DNA of 64,000 nt from Cacajao melanocephalus (Eukaryota; Chordata; Mammalia; Primates; Pitheciidae): the NCBI GenBank assembly GCA_963573385.1, contig CAUYLG010039330.1, positions 16,980-80,979 of the forward strand, in the 5' to 3' direction. The notes beneath the pieces were generated by a model, which did not search any database, had not been told where the DNA came from, and saw only the letters and a list, made by a program, of their open reading frames with translations. Every line of letters starts with the position of its first letter. Positions within the stretch are counted from its first letter, which is position 1. Shown in pieces: positions 36,761-48,756 of this stretch. Made by a program: the position numbers and the translations under genes.

Positions 36761-38317
36761 GTGAAGAGCATGCAGTACAATGGTAGCTGAGGATAGAAGA
36801 CAGAGACTCAGGCAGATCTATATCAAGAGAATTTTATGTGAGGGAATAATGTTTAATAATTTGTATATCAGAACAGTCACTTAGATGTCAGTCAATATGA
36901 AGGGTGTTTGGGAGTGGGATTAAAGCACAGTATGAATTATCTCTGTTAAGCATTATTTGTGGCTTCTGCAGGTGCTGCAAGTCATACAAAGATGACCAAG
37001 ATCTAGTCAGTAACCACAGTCATGTTTATTTATTTATCAATTTATCACCCACTGCCTTTTTTCAAAGTGGATGTGAAATAGGACTGACCCCCAAGATGCT
37101 TGGTACTTGGTCAGCGGGGGAAGAAGAGGTAATATATGTATATAAGTCCCTAGATTATGTAGAAACCCATGCCAAAGGCAGGTGAGCTGTTTAAAAACAT
37201 TTCCTGAGAGAGTATCCACGGGATCAATTACAATTGAGATGATTAGGAAATACACCAAGAGAACTTAAGCCAAGAAAGAGAGTTCTTCTTGAGAAAAGGA
37301 ACTATAAAGCCATGATTTCGAGGCTGTCCAAGTATCTTAAGCGCCTTCTAAATTAAACTTACCCAATACCTGGAAAAAATAAATAATTAAAAGTGAATTG
37401 AATAAACAAATATTCTGAAGCATGCTAAGGGAATTATTCTATAATGAAGTATAGGATTTACAGAGGCCTCCAAAAAGGACATTTCACTTTTCACACTGTG
37501 AAAATCTCTATTTTACCCCCAAATCATGTTTCCCACTGCTGCTACCCAGCACTTCTTTCATATATTCTTTATTTTCTTCCTTGCTACTTTCTGATGGTTA
37601 TCCCAAAGGTCATTTCAATGATCTACTAACAAAACACAGAAATTTTGCCACAAAATGGAGTATTCCCATGTTTCATAAAGGCAGGAATCTCAGTCAGGCA
37701 GAACCAAAGAGAATATGCTATATGGGAGAGTAAGTGAGACAAACTGAAAACAAGATATGAACAAGGACTCAACCTTATCAGATGTTTTTCTTCTACTGAC
37801 CTTGCATTTTGTCTAATTCAGACTTCTTTAAAAATTATATATTAATAGTTCATTACAAATTAAAGATCACTGTGTGATCTTCTAACACAATCTTTAAACT
37901 TTGCATGTGATTGCCAAGGAAAAGAGCAATTTTTGATTGAAAAAAATGCTCCTTTTGTGAAGCCTTTGTATAAAGTGGTAAATACCACTAACTGATGCTT
38001 TTTGCCTAGAAACATCTGTATGGTGGGTGTGTTTCGATAAACAGATTAACGGGATGAAATGTAAACATGTCTTTATTTCAACTAAAAAGAACCCTTTGTT
38101 TTTCTGATACCTGAAGTTTAAGAAAACTACTGAAAGTCAGTATTTATTTGTCTAGTCCATGGTCAGAAAGAAAAGAAAAATTAACAGCTAAAAATAATTC
38201 AAACTCTAAAATGGGAGTTTTTGGAAGGACAAGCTATTGAAAGCAAGAGTAAATTAAAACAAATTTGTTATCTGTCCTAATGCTCTCCTTCCCCTTTCTC
38301 CAATATTTGCAGGGCTT
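36761..38317. other. No gene supported; unassigned
   Basis: About 1.55 kb. The 93-codon plus frame 36904-37185 ends near an AG-GTAATA donor-like site at 37128, but lacks a convincing acceptor and any recognisable motif. Confidence 0.4.
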
Positions 38318-38435
38318 AAACTTAGATGACGGGTTGATAGGTGCAGCAAACCACCATTGGCACATGTAGACCTATGTAACAGACCTGCATGTTCAGCACA
38401 TGTATCACAGAACTTAAAGTAAAATATTAAAAAAA
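38318..38435 (+). mobile_element. Very short L1PA 3' end
   Basis: About 115 bp of L1 3' UTR: AGATGACGGGTTGATAGGTGCAGCAAACCACCATTGGCACATGTAGACCTATGTAACAGACC, then AGAACTTAAAGTAAAATATTAAAAAAA. A severely 5'-truncated insertion. Confidence 0.9.
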
Positions 38436-39026
38436 TTAGATTTTTAAATGACGATAGGAATCTTAAACAAAGGGTTGTAGAAATATATGTTTTTTCTAAA
38501 ATACTGTACAGTGACTTACAAACTGGTAGAAACATGTAAGTCCAAATATAACTCTTATAATGAAGGTTACAAATGCAACATCCTACTAATCCTTCCTGAT
38601 AAATTCTAAATCTAAAAGTCTCAGGATTATTAACCAAACAATACACAAACTAGTTGATTACTGGGAGATTTAAGTTATTAGATGTTTTTCTTCCTGTAAT
38701 TGATTTCTCTTAGTGAGTAGCTTTGTCCTCAAAAATAAGAAGAATATGAATTTAATATTAAATTAATGTGAAGGAAACTATTACAAATTTCAACTGTAGT
38801 TAATTCTGCTTTATAGTTCCCAAGTGTGTCTGAACATTACTGACTGAATTTCTCAAGACTGTTATTCCTAAGGCTTAAAAATTCTAAATTTTCCCATCTT
38901 CATCTTGAAAGTGAAGTATCAGTAATGTAGTGGACAGATTGCTTCTGAATACACTGATTCTGGATCAAGTGCCATGAAGACTGTTGACTCAAGAAGATCA
39001 ATGGAATTATAAAGAAAATGAAAATA
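38436..39026. other. No gene seen; unassigned
   Basis: AT-rich; nothing recognised. Confidence 0.45.
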
Positions 39027-39325
39027 GGCCATGAATAGTAGTTCACACCTGTAATCCCAGCAGTTCGGAAGGCCAAGGCTGAAGGACTGCTTGAGCCCAA
39101 GAGTTCAAGACCAGCTTGGGAAAAATATTGGGACCCCCAACTCTACAAAAACAAAAATAAATGAGCCAAACATGGTCCATGTGCCCGTAGTCCCAACAAC
39201 ACAGGACGTGAGGTGGAAGTATTAACTGAACCCAGGAGGTGAGGCTGCAGTGAACCATGATTTCACCACTTTACTCCCACCTGGGTGACAGAATGAGAAC
39301 CTGTCTCATGGGGGAAAAAAAAAAA
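39027..39325 (+). mobile_element. AluJ-like element
   Basis: A diverged Alu dimer: GGCCATGAATAGTAGTTCACACC, AAGACCAGCTTGGGAAAAATATTGGG, AACCCAGGAGGTGAGGCTGCAGTGAACCATG, then CTCATGGGGGAAAAAAAAAAA. An old copy; the target duplication is not clear. Confidence 0.9.
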
Positions 39326-40089
39326 TAGAAGAAAAGCTGTAAGGTTTGTTTGATTTCTCCTAAATCAGAGGTTTTCTCAAGTCACTCGTGAACACTCCCT
39401 AAGTCCCTTTTTGCAGTATCTCTTTAGGAATATACACTGAATCTAACTGACTGCAGATTCAAGGACACTGGTAAGATTAATTTGGTATTAGAAGCCTCTC
39501 TTTTTGTATGAGATACTATCTAGCAGACACCAGTAATAGGGACAGCCCAATTCAAACTTAAAATCCAGATGAAATGGGTACAAATCTTTATGTAAATTAG
39601 GACCCAGAGCAAGATTAATTCATTTGAAATTTTCCTTTAACTCATATGATCCTACTGTAACTAAATTTTCCTTGCAGCTTTTTGTCTTTTTCTTTTTTGA
39701 TTCCTTTACAGATGTTCTTTTTCATCCAAGACCCTAGGTATCTTCAAAACTCCAAAGCTTGATTGATTTATCATCTCTACACTAAAGCAGTAAGTGGAAA
39801 AAGAGGAAAACTGATACATTCCCAACAAAATATAAATGTTAAATATTGATCCAAGTATAGAAATTTTGAGCATAGCAGTAACTATAAAAGATGTTAACAT
39901 TTTACCATTGAAAAAGGTAGAATATCAGATGCAGATGTAACTTTAAGGAGCATGCAGTTCTTATACAGATGCAGTATCCCCCACAGTTCTTATGTTGAAA
40001 ACCAAAAAATTTTTTCCAAAACTTGATTTGGTAGAAAAACCTGACTTCCTAAGTCTTATTCAAACACTTTTCTGTAGAAATGTTAGTAT
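39326..40089. other. No gene seen; unassigned
   Basis: Unassigned AT-rich sequence. Confidence 0.45.
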
Positions 40090-40625
40090 GATTACAAAGT
40101 AACTAAGCCAGATCCAGCATCTAAAAGCAAAATGTTTAAATTATTAGCAAAACAAATACAAGAATATAACTTTAAATAATTATTTTCTACCAATCAGATT
40201 TCGTTTAGAAATTCAACAATGGTTTAATAGTAGAAAGTCTATCAACATGAGTGATTTAAAAGGAAAAAGATTATATTAATAGATGAAGACAAAATGCTTG
40301 ACATAATTCCATTTGCTATAACTAATTTTTAAAGCCTATAGTTAAAAAATAATTTGAAGAAACATTCCTGCGTACATTAATTAGTATTTACCAAAAGCCA
40401 AAACAAGCACCGAGTCAAGTAAAGAAATGTTAAAACCCTTTCTAATATCATTAGTAATAAGACAGGAATGCTTATAGTCACTACGAGCATTGTTTTTGAG
40501 GTTCTATCAAATGCAAAATGATATGCACAATACAAAAGCACTACAAAAGCAATGACATTATTCACAGATTATACAATTATATTTTAGAAAACCTTACAGA
40601 ATCAGCTAAAAGTCTTTCAAATAAT
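40090..40625 (+). mobile_element. Ancient L1M/HAL1 ORF2 fragment
   Basis: Decayed but ordered: CAATGGTTTAATAGTAG, AATAGATGAAGACAAAATGCTTGACATAATTCC, AATAAGACAGGAATGC, GCATTGTTTTTGAGGTTCTA, AATGACATTATTCACAGATTATACAATTATATTTTAGAAAACC. These follow the reverse transcriptase region of old L1s. Confidence 0.55.
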
Positions 40626-40679
40626 AGTAAAGATCAGTTGTCTGTCTATCATTGAGGAGCTTTTTAGTAACCCCTAGAC

Positions 40680-40800
40680 ACTTAAACATTCTCTGGTTTA
40701 CTTCTCTCAAGTGAGGAAACAACAGTGTCTAACTCATGTCATTGTGAGGATTAAATGAGTCATCATATTCTGTTTAGAATGCCTGGCTAAATGAGTATTT
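40680..40800 (+). mobile_element. MIR fragment
   Basis: TCTCAAGTGAGGAAACAACAGTGTCTAACTCATGTCATTGTGAGGATTAAATGAGTCATCATATTC and AGAATGCCTGGC match the 3' half of MIR. Confidence 0.65.
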
Positions 40801-40904
40801 TTCTATTGTTTTTATTTTCAATTTTATGTTTTCACCTTATTTGATATCTCAACAGCATTAGACAAAGTTGAACACTCCTTTTTTTTATCAAAAACACTCT
40901 CTTC

Positions 40905-41025
40905 ATCTACAGCCATACCACCCTGAACATGCCTTACCTTATTTGATCTTGGAAGCTAAGCAAGGTTGGGTCTGGTTAGTTCTTGGATGGGAGATCACCT
41001 GGGAATACCACATGCTGTAGACTTT
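40905..41025 (+). pseudogene. 5S rRNA pseudogene
   Basis: Aligns end to end, without gaps, with the 121-base human 5S rRNA at about 100 of 121 positions. Most changes are C to T or G to A, as expected for methylated CpG decay. The internal control region is partly kept: box A reads AGCTAAGCAAGG and the C-box region TGGTTAGTTCTTGGATGGGAG. A T6 stretch follows, as at the end of true 5S genes, then a TAAA-rich tail. It stands alone, not in a 5S cluster, so it is a retroposed copy and probably not transcribed. Confidence 0.93.
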
Positions 41026-41050
41026 TTTAAAAATAAATAAATAAATAAAT

Positions 41051-42193
41051 AGGATCCAAGATGGCCAAATAGGAACAGCTCCAGAATGCAGTTCCCAGTG
41101 AGAATGCAGAGGGTGAGTGATCACTGCATTTCCAAACAAATTTTTACTGACCACAGACCAGGAGATTCCCAGGCAGAAAAGCACAAGTCTCCAGCATGGC
41201 TGTTTCAGCTGGCACTGTGAGTCTATGCACAAAAACTCACACAAATCTGGGTGCCATTTCAACTGGCACCAGGAACACCTGGGAGACAGAATCACCTATT
41301 TGACTGAAAAAAAGGGGGCTGAAACAGGGAGCCAGGTGATCTGGCTCAGCAGGTCCCACCCCCATAAAGACGAGCAATCTGAAACGCTCTGGACTGAGTT
41401 TCACAGCAAGCACTGCTGGACCTGGGATGGTCAAGCTCTGTGGGAGGAAGGGTGTCCGCCATTACTGAAGCAGTCTGCCATTACTGAAGCAGTCTGCCAT
41501 TACAGAGACAGTCCCCCATTACTGAGGTAGACTGCCATTACTGAGGCTAACTATACCTCTATAAACAAAACCACAAGGAAGTTCACACAGCAGCTGGGCA
41601 GAACCCAAAGCAGCTCAGCAACACCTCTACTGGCAGACTGTGAATAGGCTACCTCCTCGCTGGGCAGGGCATCTCTGAAAAAGGCAGCAGCACGTCAGGA
41701 ACTTACAAATAAAGCCCCACCTTCCCAGGACAGAGCACCTGGGAGAAAAAGGCCTTTATGAGTTCCACTGCAGCAGACCTAAACACACTTGCCCAGCAGC
41801 TCTGAACAGAACAATGGAGCTCACAGCTCAGCACTTGAGCTCCTATAAGGGACAGACTGTCTCCTTAAGCAGCTCCCCAACCCACGTATATCCAAAGAGA
41901 CACCTCATAAAGGAGAGCTCTGGCTGACATCTGGTGGGTATCCTTCTGGGACAAGGATAACAGAAGAAGAAACTGACAGCAACCCTTATTGTTCTGCAGC
42001 TGCTGCAGGTGACCTCCAGGCAAGCTGGGCCTGGAATGGACCTCCAGCAGTCCTACAGCAGAGGGGCCTGACCGTTAGAAGGAAAACTAAAAAACAAAGA
42101 AGTAACTTCATCATCAACAAAAAGGATGTCCACTCAGAGACCCCACCCGAAAGTCACCAACTACAAAGACCACAGGTAGATAAATTCACAAAG
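41051..42193 (+). mobile_element. L1 copy 1, 5' UTR
   Basis: Starts GGATCCAAGATGGCC, then AAATAGGAACAGCTCC, the start of a primate L1. It includes CCAGGAGATTCCC, GTGATCTGGCTCAGCAGGTCCCACCC and GCTCTGGCTGACATCTGGTGGG. The internal Pol II promoter of L1 would lie in its first 100-150 bases. A five-fold 19-bp tandem repeat sits at 41459-41553. Confidence 0.9.
41459..41553 (+). repeat. 19-bp tandem repeat, 5 units
   Basis: Unit CCATTACTGAAGCAGTCTG at 41459-41477 and exactly again at 41478-41496, with diverged units at 41497-41515, 41516-41534 and 41535-41553. The other two L1 5' UTRs in the window have a single such block. Confidence 0.95.
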
Positions 42194-43210
42194 ATGGGAA
42201 GAAACCAGCACAAAAAGGATGAAAACACCAAAAACCAGAATGCCTTTCCTCCTCCAAGTGATCACAACTCCTCACTAGTAAGGGAATAAGGCTGGATGGA
42301 GAATGAGTCTGATGAATTGACAAAAACAGGCTTCAGAAAGTGGGTAATAACAACTTATCTGAGATAGAAGAACATGTTCTATCCCAATGCAAAGAAACTA
42401 AGAACCTTGAAGAAAGGTTTGATGAAATGCTAATGAGAATAAACAGCTTAGAGGATAATCTAAATGACCTGATGGAGCTGAATAACACAATACGAGTATT
42501 TTCCGAAGCATACACAAGTTTCAATAGCTGAATTGACCAAGCAGAAGAAAGGATATCAGAGATTGAAGATCAACTCAATGGAATCAAATGAGAAGGCAAG
42601 ATTAGAGAAAAAAGAGTAGAAAGAAATGAAAAAAGCCTCCAAGAAAAATGGAATTATGTGAAAAGACCTAATCTACGTTTCATAGGTTTACCTGAATATG
42701 AAGAAGAGAATGAATTCAAGCTGGAAAACACTCTTCAGATATTATCCAGGAAAACTTCCCCAACCTAGCAAGGCAGGCCAACATTCAAGTCCAGGAAATA
42801 CAGAGAACACCACAAAGATATTCCTCAATAAGAGCAACCCAACACACAAAATTGTCAGATGCACTAGGGTTGAAATGAAGGAAAAGATACTAAGGGCAGC
42901 CAGGAAGAAAGGTTGGGTTACCCACAAAGGGAAGTCCATCAGACTCACAGTGGATCTCTCAGCAGAAACCCTACAAGCCAGAAGAGAGTAGGGGCCAATA
43001 TTTAAATACCTTAAATAAAAGAACTTGCAACCTAGAATTTTATATCCAGCCCAACTAAGTTTCGTAAGTGAAGGAGAAATCCTTTACAAAGAGCAATTGC
43101 TCAGAGATTTCATCATCACCAGTCCTGCCTTACAAGACCTCCTGAAAGAGGAACTACACATAGAAAGGAACAACCAGTACCAGCCACGCCAAAAATGTAC
43201 CAAATGCTAA
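42194..43210 (+). pseudogene. L1 copy 1 ORF1 remnant
   Basis: L1 ORF1 encodes a trimeric coiled-coil RNA-binding chaperone of about 338 residues. The ATG at 42194 follows the TAGATAAATTCACAAAG leader typical of this start. The frame stops at codon 32 (TAA at 42287-42289). Later fragments are open at 42340-42531 (coiled-coil, Leu/Glu-rich), 42698-42991 and 43025-43210, where ORF1's end is expected. They lie in different frames, so the gene is broken. Confidence 0.88.
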
Positions 43211-43270
43211 AGAGCATTGACAGAATGGAGAAACTGCAACTAATGGGCAAAACAACCAGCTAGCATCAAA

Positions 43271-46200
43271 ATGGCAGGATTGAATTCACACATAACAATA
43301 TTAACCTTAAATATAAATGGGCTAAATGCCCCAATCAAAAGACACAGACTGGCAAATTGGATAAAAAGTCAAAATCCTTTGGTGTGCTGTATCCAAGAAA
43401 CCCATCTCACATGCAAGGACACACATACGCTCAAAATAAAGGGATGGAGGAAGATTTACCAAGCAAATAGAGAGCAAAAAAAGCAGGAGTTGCAATCTTA
43501 GTCTCTGAGAAAATAGACATTAAACCAACAAAGATGAAAAGAGGCAAAGATGGACATTACATAATGGTAAAAGGATCAATGCAACAAGAAGAGGTAACTA
43601 TCCTAAATATATATGCACCCAATACAGGAGCACACAGATACATAAAGCAAGTTCTTAAAGAACTACAAAGTGACTTAGACTCTCGCACAGTAATAATGGG
43701 AGACGTTAACACTCTACTGACAATATTGGACAAATCAACGAGGATATCCAGGACTTGAATGCAGATTTGGATCAGGCAGACCTAATAGACATTTACAGAA
43801 CTCTCCACCTCAAATCCACAGAATATACATTCTTCTCAGCACCACATCACACCTACTTTAACATTGACCACATAATTGGAAGTAAATCACTCCTCACCAA
43901 ATACAAAAGAACAGAAATCATAACAAACTCTCTCAGACCACAGTCCAATCAAATTAGAACTCAGGGTTAAGAAACTGAGAACCACACAACATCATGGAAA
44001 CTGAACAACTGGCTCTTGAATGTTGACTGCATAAAAAAAATGGAATGAAGGCAGAAATAAAGATGTTCTTCAATACCAACAAGAACAAAAACACAACGTA
44101 CCAGAATCTCTGGGACACATTTAAAGTAGTCTCTAGAGAAAAATTTATAGCAATCAGGACCCACACGAGAAGCAAGGAAACATGTAAAATTGACACCCTA
44201 TCATCAAAATTGAAAGAGCTAGAGGAGCAAGATCAAAAAACCCAAAAGCTAGCAGAAGATAAGAAATAACTAAGATCAGAGCAGACGTGAAGGAGTTAGA
44301 AACACAAAAAAAATCCCTTCAAAAAATTAATAAATCCAGGAGCTGCTTTTTTGAAAAGATCAACAAAATAGACAGACTACTAGCCAGATTAAAAAAGAAA
44401 AGAGAGAAGAATCAAATACATGCAATAAAAAATGACAAAGGGGATATTACTACTGATTCCACAGAAATACAAACTACCATCTGAGAAAACCAGGAAGAAG
44501 TTGAAACCCTGAATAGACCAATAACAAGGGCTGAAGTTGAGGCAGCAATTAATAGCCTACCAACAAAAAACAGCCCAGGTCCAGATGGGTTCACAGCCGA
44601 ATTTTACCAGACATACAAAGAGGAGCTGGTACCACTCCTTCTGAAACTACTCCAAACAATCCAAAAAGAAGGAATCCTCCCTAACTCTTTTTATGAGACC
44701 AACATCATCCTGATACCAAAACCTGGCAGAGACTCAACAAGAAAATAAAACTTCAGGCCAATATCCATGATGAACATAGACGCAAAAATCTTCAATAAAA
44801 TACTGGGAAACTGACTGCAACAACATATCAAAAATCTCATCAATCATCATCAAGTAGGCTTCATCTGGGGATGCTAGGCTGGTTCAATATATGCAAGTCT
44901 ATAAATGTAATCCACCACATAAACAGAAGCAAAGACAAAAACCACATGATTATCTCAACACATGCAGAGAAGGCCTTCAACAAAGTTCAACAGCCCTTTA
45001 CACTAAAAACTCTCAATAAACTAGGTATTAAAGGAATGTATCTCAAAATAATAAAAGCTATTTACAACAAACCCACAGCCAATACCATACCGAATGGGCA
45101 AAAACTGGAAGCATTTCCTTTGAAATCTGGCACAAGAGAAGGGTGCCCTCTCTCACCACTTTTATTCAACATGGTATTGTAAGTTCTAGCAGAGCAATCA
45201 GGCAAGAAAAAAAAATAAAGAGTATTCAATTAGGAAAGGAGGAAGTCAAATTGTCTCTATTTGCAGACCACATGATTGTATCTTTAGAAGACCCCATCTT
45301 CTGAGCCCTAAATCTCCTTAAGCTGGTAAGCAACTTCAGCAAAGTCTCAGGATAAAAAATCAATGTGCAGAAATCACAAGCATTCCTGTACACCAATAAC
45401 AAACTTAAAGAGAGCCAAATCAAGACTGAACTGCCATACACATTTGCTATGAAGAGAATAAAATACCTAGGAATACAACTAAAAAAGGATATAAAGGACC
45501 TCTTCAAGGAGAACTGTAAACCACTACTCAAGGAAATAAGTGAGGACACAAACAGATGGAAAAACATTCCATGCTCATGGTTGCTAAGAATCAATATTGT
45601 GAAAATGGTCATACTGCCCTAAGTAATTTGTAGATTCACCACTATCCCCATCAAACTACCTATGACCTTCTTCACAGAACTGGAAAAAAACACCTTAAAC
45701 TTCATATGAAACCAAAAGAGAGCCTGCATAGCCAAGTCAATTCTAAGTAAAAAGAACAAAGCTGGAGGCATCATACTGCCTGACTTCAAACTCTACTACA
45801 AGTCTACAGTAATCAAAACAGCATGGCACTGGTACCAAAACAGAGATATAGATCAATGAAACAGAACAGAGGCCTCAGAGGCAATGCCACACATCTACAA
45901 CCATCTGATCTTTGACAAACCTGACAAAAACAAGCCATGGAGAAAGGATTCCCTGTTTAATAAATGGTGTTGGAAAACTGGCTAGCCATGTGCAGAAAGC
46001 AGAAACCGGACCCCTCCCTGACACTTTACACTAAAATTAACTCCAGATGGATTAACGACTTAAACATAAGACCTAACACCATAAAAACCCTAGAAGAAAA
46101 CCTAGGCCAAACCATTCAGGACCCACGCATAGGCAAGGACTTCAGGACTAAAACACCAAAAGCAATGGCAAGAAAAGCTCATTTTTTTTTTTTTGGTCTA

Positions 46201-46994
46201 AAATAGACAAATGGGATCTAATTAAACTCCAGAGCTTCTGCATAGCAAAAAGAGTGAACCGGCAACCAACAGAATGGGAAAAAAAAATTGCAATATACCC
46301 ATCTGACAAAGGGCTAATATCCAGAATCTACAAAGAACTAAAACAGATTTACAGGAAAACAAACAAACCCATTCAAAAGTAGGCAAAGGATATGAACAGA
46401 CACATTTCAAAAGAAGACATATGTGAGGCCAACAAACATATGAAAAAATGCTCTTCATCACTGGTCATTAGAGAAATGCAAATTAAAACTACATTGAGAT
46501 GTCATCTCATGCCAGATAGAATGGCAATCATTAAAATATCTGGAGGCAACAGATGCTGGAGAGGATGTGGAGAAATAGGAACACTTTTACACTGTTGGTG
46601 GGATTGTAAATTGGTTCAACCATTGTGGAAGACAGTGTGGCGATTACTCAACAACCTAGAAATAGAAATTCCATTTGACCCAGCAATCTCGTTACTGGGT
46701 ATATATCCAAAGGATTATAAATCATTCTATTATAAAGACAAATGCACACGTATGTTCACTGCGGCACTGTTTACAATAGCAAAGACCTGGAACCAACCCA
46801 AATGCCCATTGATGATAGACTGGACAGGGAAAATGTGGCACATAAACACCATGGAATACTATGCAGCCATCAAAAATGATGAGTTCGTGTCCTTTGTAGG
46901 GACATGGATAAATCTGGAAAGCATCATTCTCAGCAAACTGACACAAGAACTGAAAATCAAACACCACATGTTCTCACTCCTAGGCAGGTGTTGA
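43271..46994 (+). pseudogene. L1 copy 1 ORF2 remnant
   Basis: ORF2 starts at the ATG of 43271 with an endonuclease N-terminus that still shows LNINGLNAPIKRH and QETHL, which carry the conserved Asn and Glu. The frame breaks at codon 77. Further pieces are 43534-43758, 43755-43970, 44045-44269, 44287-44484, 44871-45182 (reverse transcriptase, [12 protein letters not shown]), 45365-45622, 45964-46206 and 46392-46994 (C-terminal Cys-rich part). The DAEKAFD motif reads HAEKAFN and FADD reads FADH. About 85-90 bp are missing near 44480, and a T-rich insert of about 20 bp lies at 46180-46199. Inactive. Confidence 0.92.
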
Positions 46995-47247
46995 ACAATG
47001 AGAACACAGGGACACAAGGAGGGGATCATGGGGGAACTAGCGGAGGGCCAGTGAGGGGTAGAGAGTTGGGGAGGGATAACCTGGGGAGAAATGCCAGATA
47101 TAGGTGATAGTGGTGGAGGCAGCAAACCACATTGCCATGTATGTACCTATGTTAACAATCCTGCATATTCTTCACATGTACCTGAGAACCTAAAGTGCAA
47201 TAAAATGTATATAAATTAATTAAAAACAAAATTTAAAAAATTAAAAG
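46995..47247 (+). mobile_element. L1 copy 1, 3' UTR and A-rich tail
   Basis: Contains GGGTAGAGAGTTGGGGAGGG, GGCAGCAAACCACATTGCCATGTATGTACC, then AAAGTGCAATAAAATG and an A/T-rich tail. It differs from copies 0 and 2 (no CACACACCGGGGCCTGTCAGG block) and so belongs to another L1 lineage. Confidence 0.85.
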
Positions 47248-47263
47248 AAAACACTCTCTTCAT

Positions 47264-47659
47264 TTAGCTTTAAAGATACCAGACATCACTATTTTCTTCC
47301 TTTCTCACTGGTCGGTTTTTATTTGTCTACCCTGAAGGCCTTTTTTTCTTTGCCTGTCCCTCAAAGTTTGAGTACTTCAAGACTCAGGAATTAGATTCTA
47401 TTTTACAGCTTCATAGTCTTCCTTAGGTAACCTAACATGGAATTTTATTTAAAACAAATTATTGGCATAGCACTTATGACCACCTGATATGTGTGTTTGT
47501 GTGTGTATGTGTGTGTGTTTACTGCCTCTCATCATTTGAATATAACCTGATCATATACAAGGAATTTATCAATGTTATTTGCTGTTTAATTGATACTATC
47601 TAAAACTGTTCTGGATAAAAAGTATGTGTTCAATATTTATCTGTTGAATAAATTAACAA
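47264..47659. other. No gene seen; TG microsatellite at 47488-47519
   Basis: Unassigned sequence with a short interrupted TG tract. Confidence 0.5.
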
Positions 47660-48650
47660 CTGTATAAGCAACAGTTAGAAATTAAAACAGAAAAATATCT
47701 AATTGATTATAACAAAAGGTATATGAAGTACTTAAGAATAAATTTAACAGTGGTACCTAACCTCTAAGAAAAGAATTACGAAGTTTAATTAAGAAATGTA
47801 AAACTTGAATGGAGAGCCATGATATGCTCTAAGATGGGAAGACTTGTATCATAATAATACAGATCCTTCTTGAATCAATATATATTACATATGTTTATGT
47901 ATTAATATGAAAATGAGGGCAGGATGTTTGTTTGCTTTTTGAAACACAATTAAATTGCATAAAAGTTCAAATGGAAGAAAAATATGTAAGATTTGCCAAG
48001 AAAACCTTGTAAAAGAATAATAAGAGGGGAAGTTAGTATTTTATTAAAACAGTATTTGAATGAGTAGTGAAAAGATAGGTTATCCAATCAATGGATACCT
48101 GACCATCCATAACCAAAAATGAAGTTCTACTCCTAGATATTTACTCAAGAGAATAAAACATATATCCATACAAAGCTTTGTATGTAAATGTTTATAACAA
48201 CATATTTTTGTGTGTAATTGCCAGAAACTGGAAACAACTCAAGTTGTCCTTCAACTGGCAAATGGATAAGCAGATTGTAGTACATCTATACAATGGAATA
48301 CTACTCAGCAATTCAAATGAACAAATTACTGATATACACAATACAATATGGATCAGTCTCAAAATAATTACGCTGAGTGAAAAAAGACAGACTCAAGAGG
48401 CAACCTACTATATTTTTCCATTTGCATGACTTCCTGGGAAAGGCAAAACTATAGAGGAGACATATCAGTTGTTGCCAGGGGCTAAGAGTGTAGAGAAGGT
48501 ATTAACCACTAGGGATAATGATGGACTTTTAGAAGTGAAAACACTCTACATTTTTATTTTGATGAAAGTTATAACTGCAGATGTGTGTTAAACTCAACAA
48601 ACTGTACATTTTACTGGATATAAATTATATATAAACTTAAGTACAAAAAA
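47660..48650 (+). mobile_element. Ancient L1M, late ORF2 and 3' UTR
   Basis: The ORF2 part reads AAGTACTTAAGAATAAATTTAACAG and AGATGGGAAGACTTGTATCATAA. The end of ORF2 reads CTCCTAGATATTTACTCAAGAG, AACTGGAAACAACTCAAGTTGTCCTTCAACTGG and CAATGGAATACTACTCAGCAATTC. The 3' UTR has TCAGTTGTTGCCAGGGGCTAAG and AACTCAACAAACTGTACATTTTACTGG. The two parts are joined with a deletion near 48000-48060. Confidence 0.75.
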
Positions 48651-48756
48651 GGAATCCCTGCCTCAAACCATAAACTGAAAAAATTTTAAATAGACTAATA
48701 ATGTAGGCAGGAAGCCCTAAAGGGAGAGCCTGACTCAGGAATGAAAACATTTGTTT

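Larger units (their letters stand above)
40891..47263 (+). mobile_element. 5S rRNA pseudogene plus full-length L1 within one TSD
   Basis: AAAACACTCTCTTCAT is found at 40891-40906 and again at 47248-47263, with no mismatch. Inside are a complete 5S rRNA copy (40905-41025), a TAAA-rich linker (41026-41050) and an L1 from its 5' start (41051) to its A-rich end (about 47247). Either a single L1 insertion ended in a template switch to 5S RNA, or an L1 later landed in the A-tail of a retroposed 5S copy. No separate clean duplication around the L1 alone is visible. Confidence 0.85.

Noticed and set aside
36904..37185. 93-codon plus frame with a GTAATA donor-like site
   Set aside because: No acceptor in frame and no recognisable protein features.
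40905..41025. Functional 5S rRNA gene
   Set aside because: About 21 of 121 positions differ from human 5S rRNA, box A is changed, it carries an A-rich tail and is flanked by a target duplication. It is a pseudogene.
46392..46994. 200-codon plus-strand frame that looks like a gene
   Set aside because: It is the C-terminal part of ORF2 of L1 copy 1, cut off from the rest by stops, so it is annotated as part of that pseudogene.
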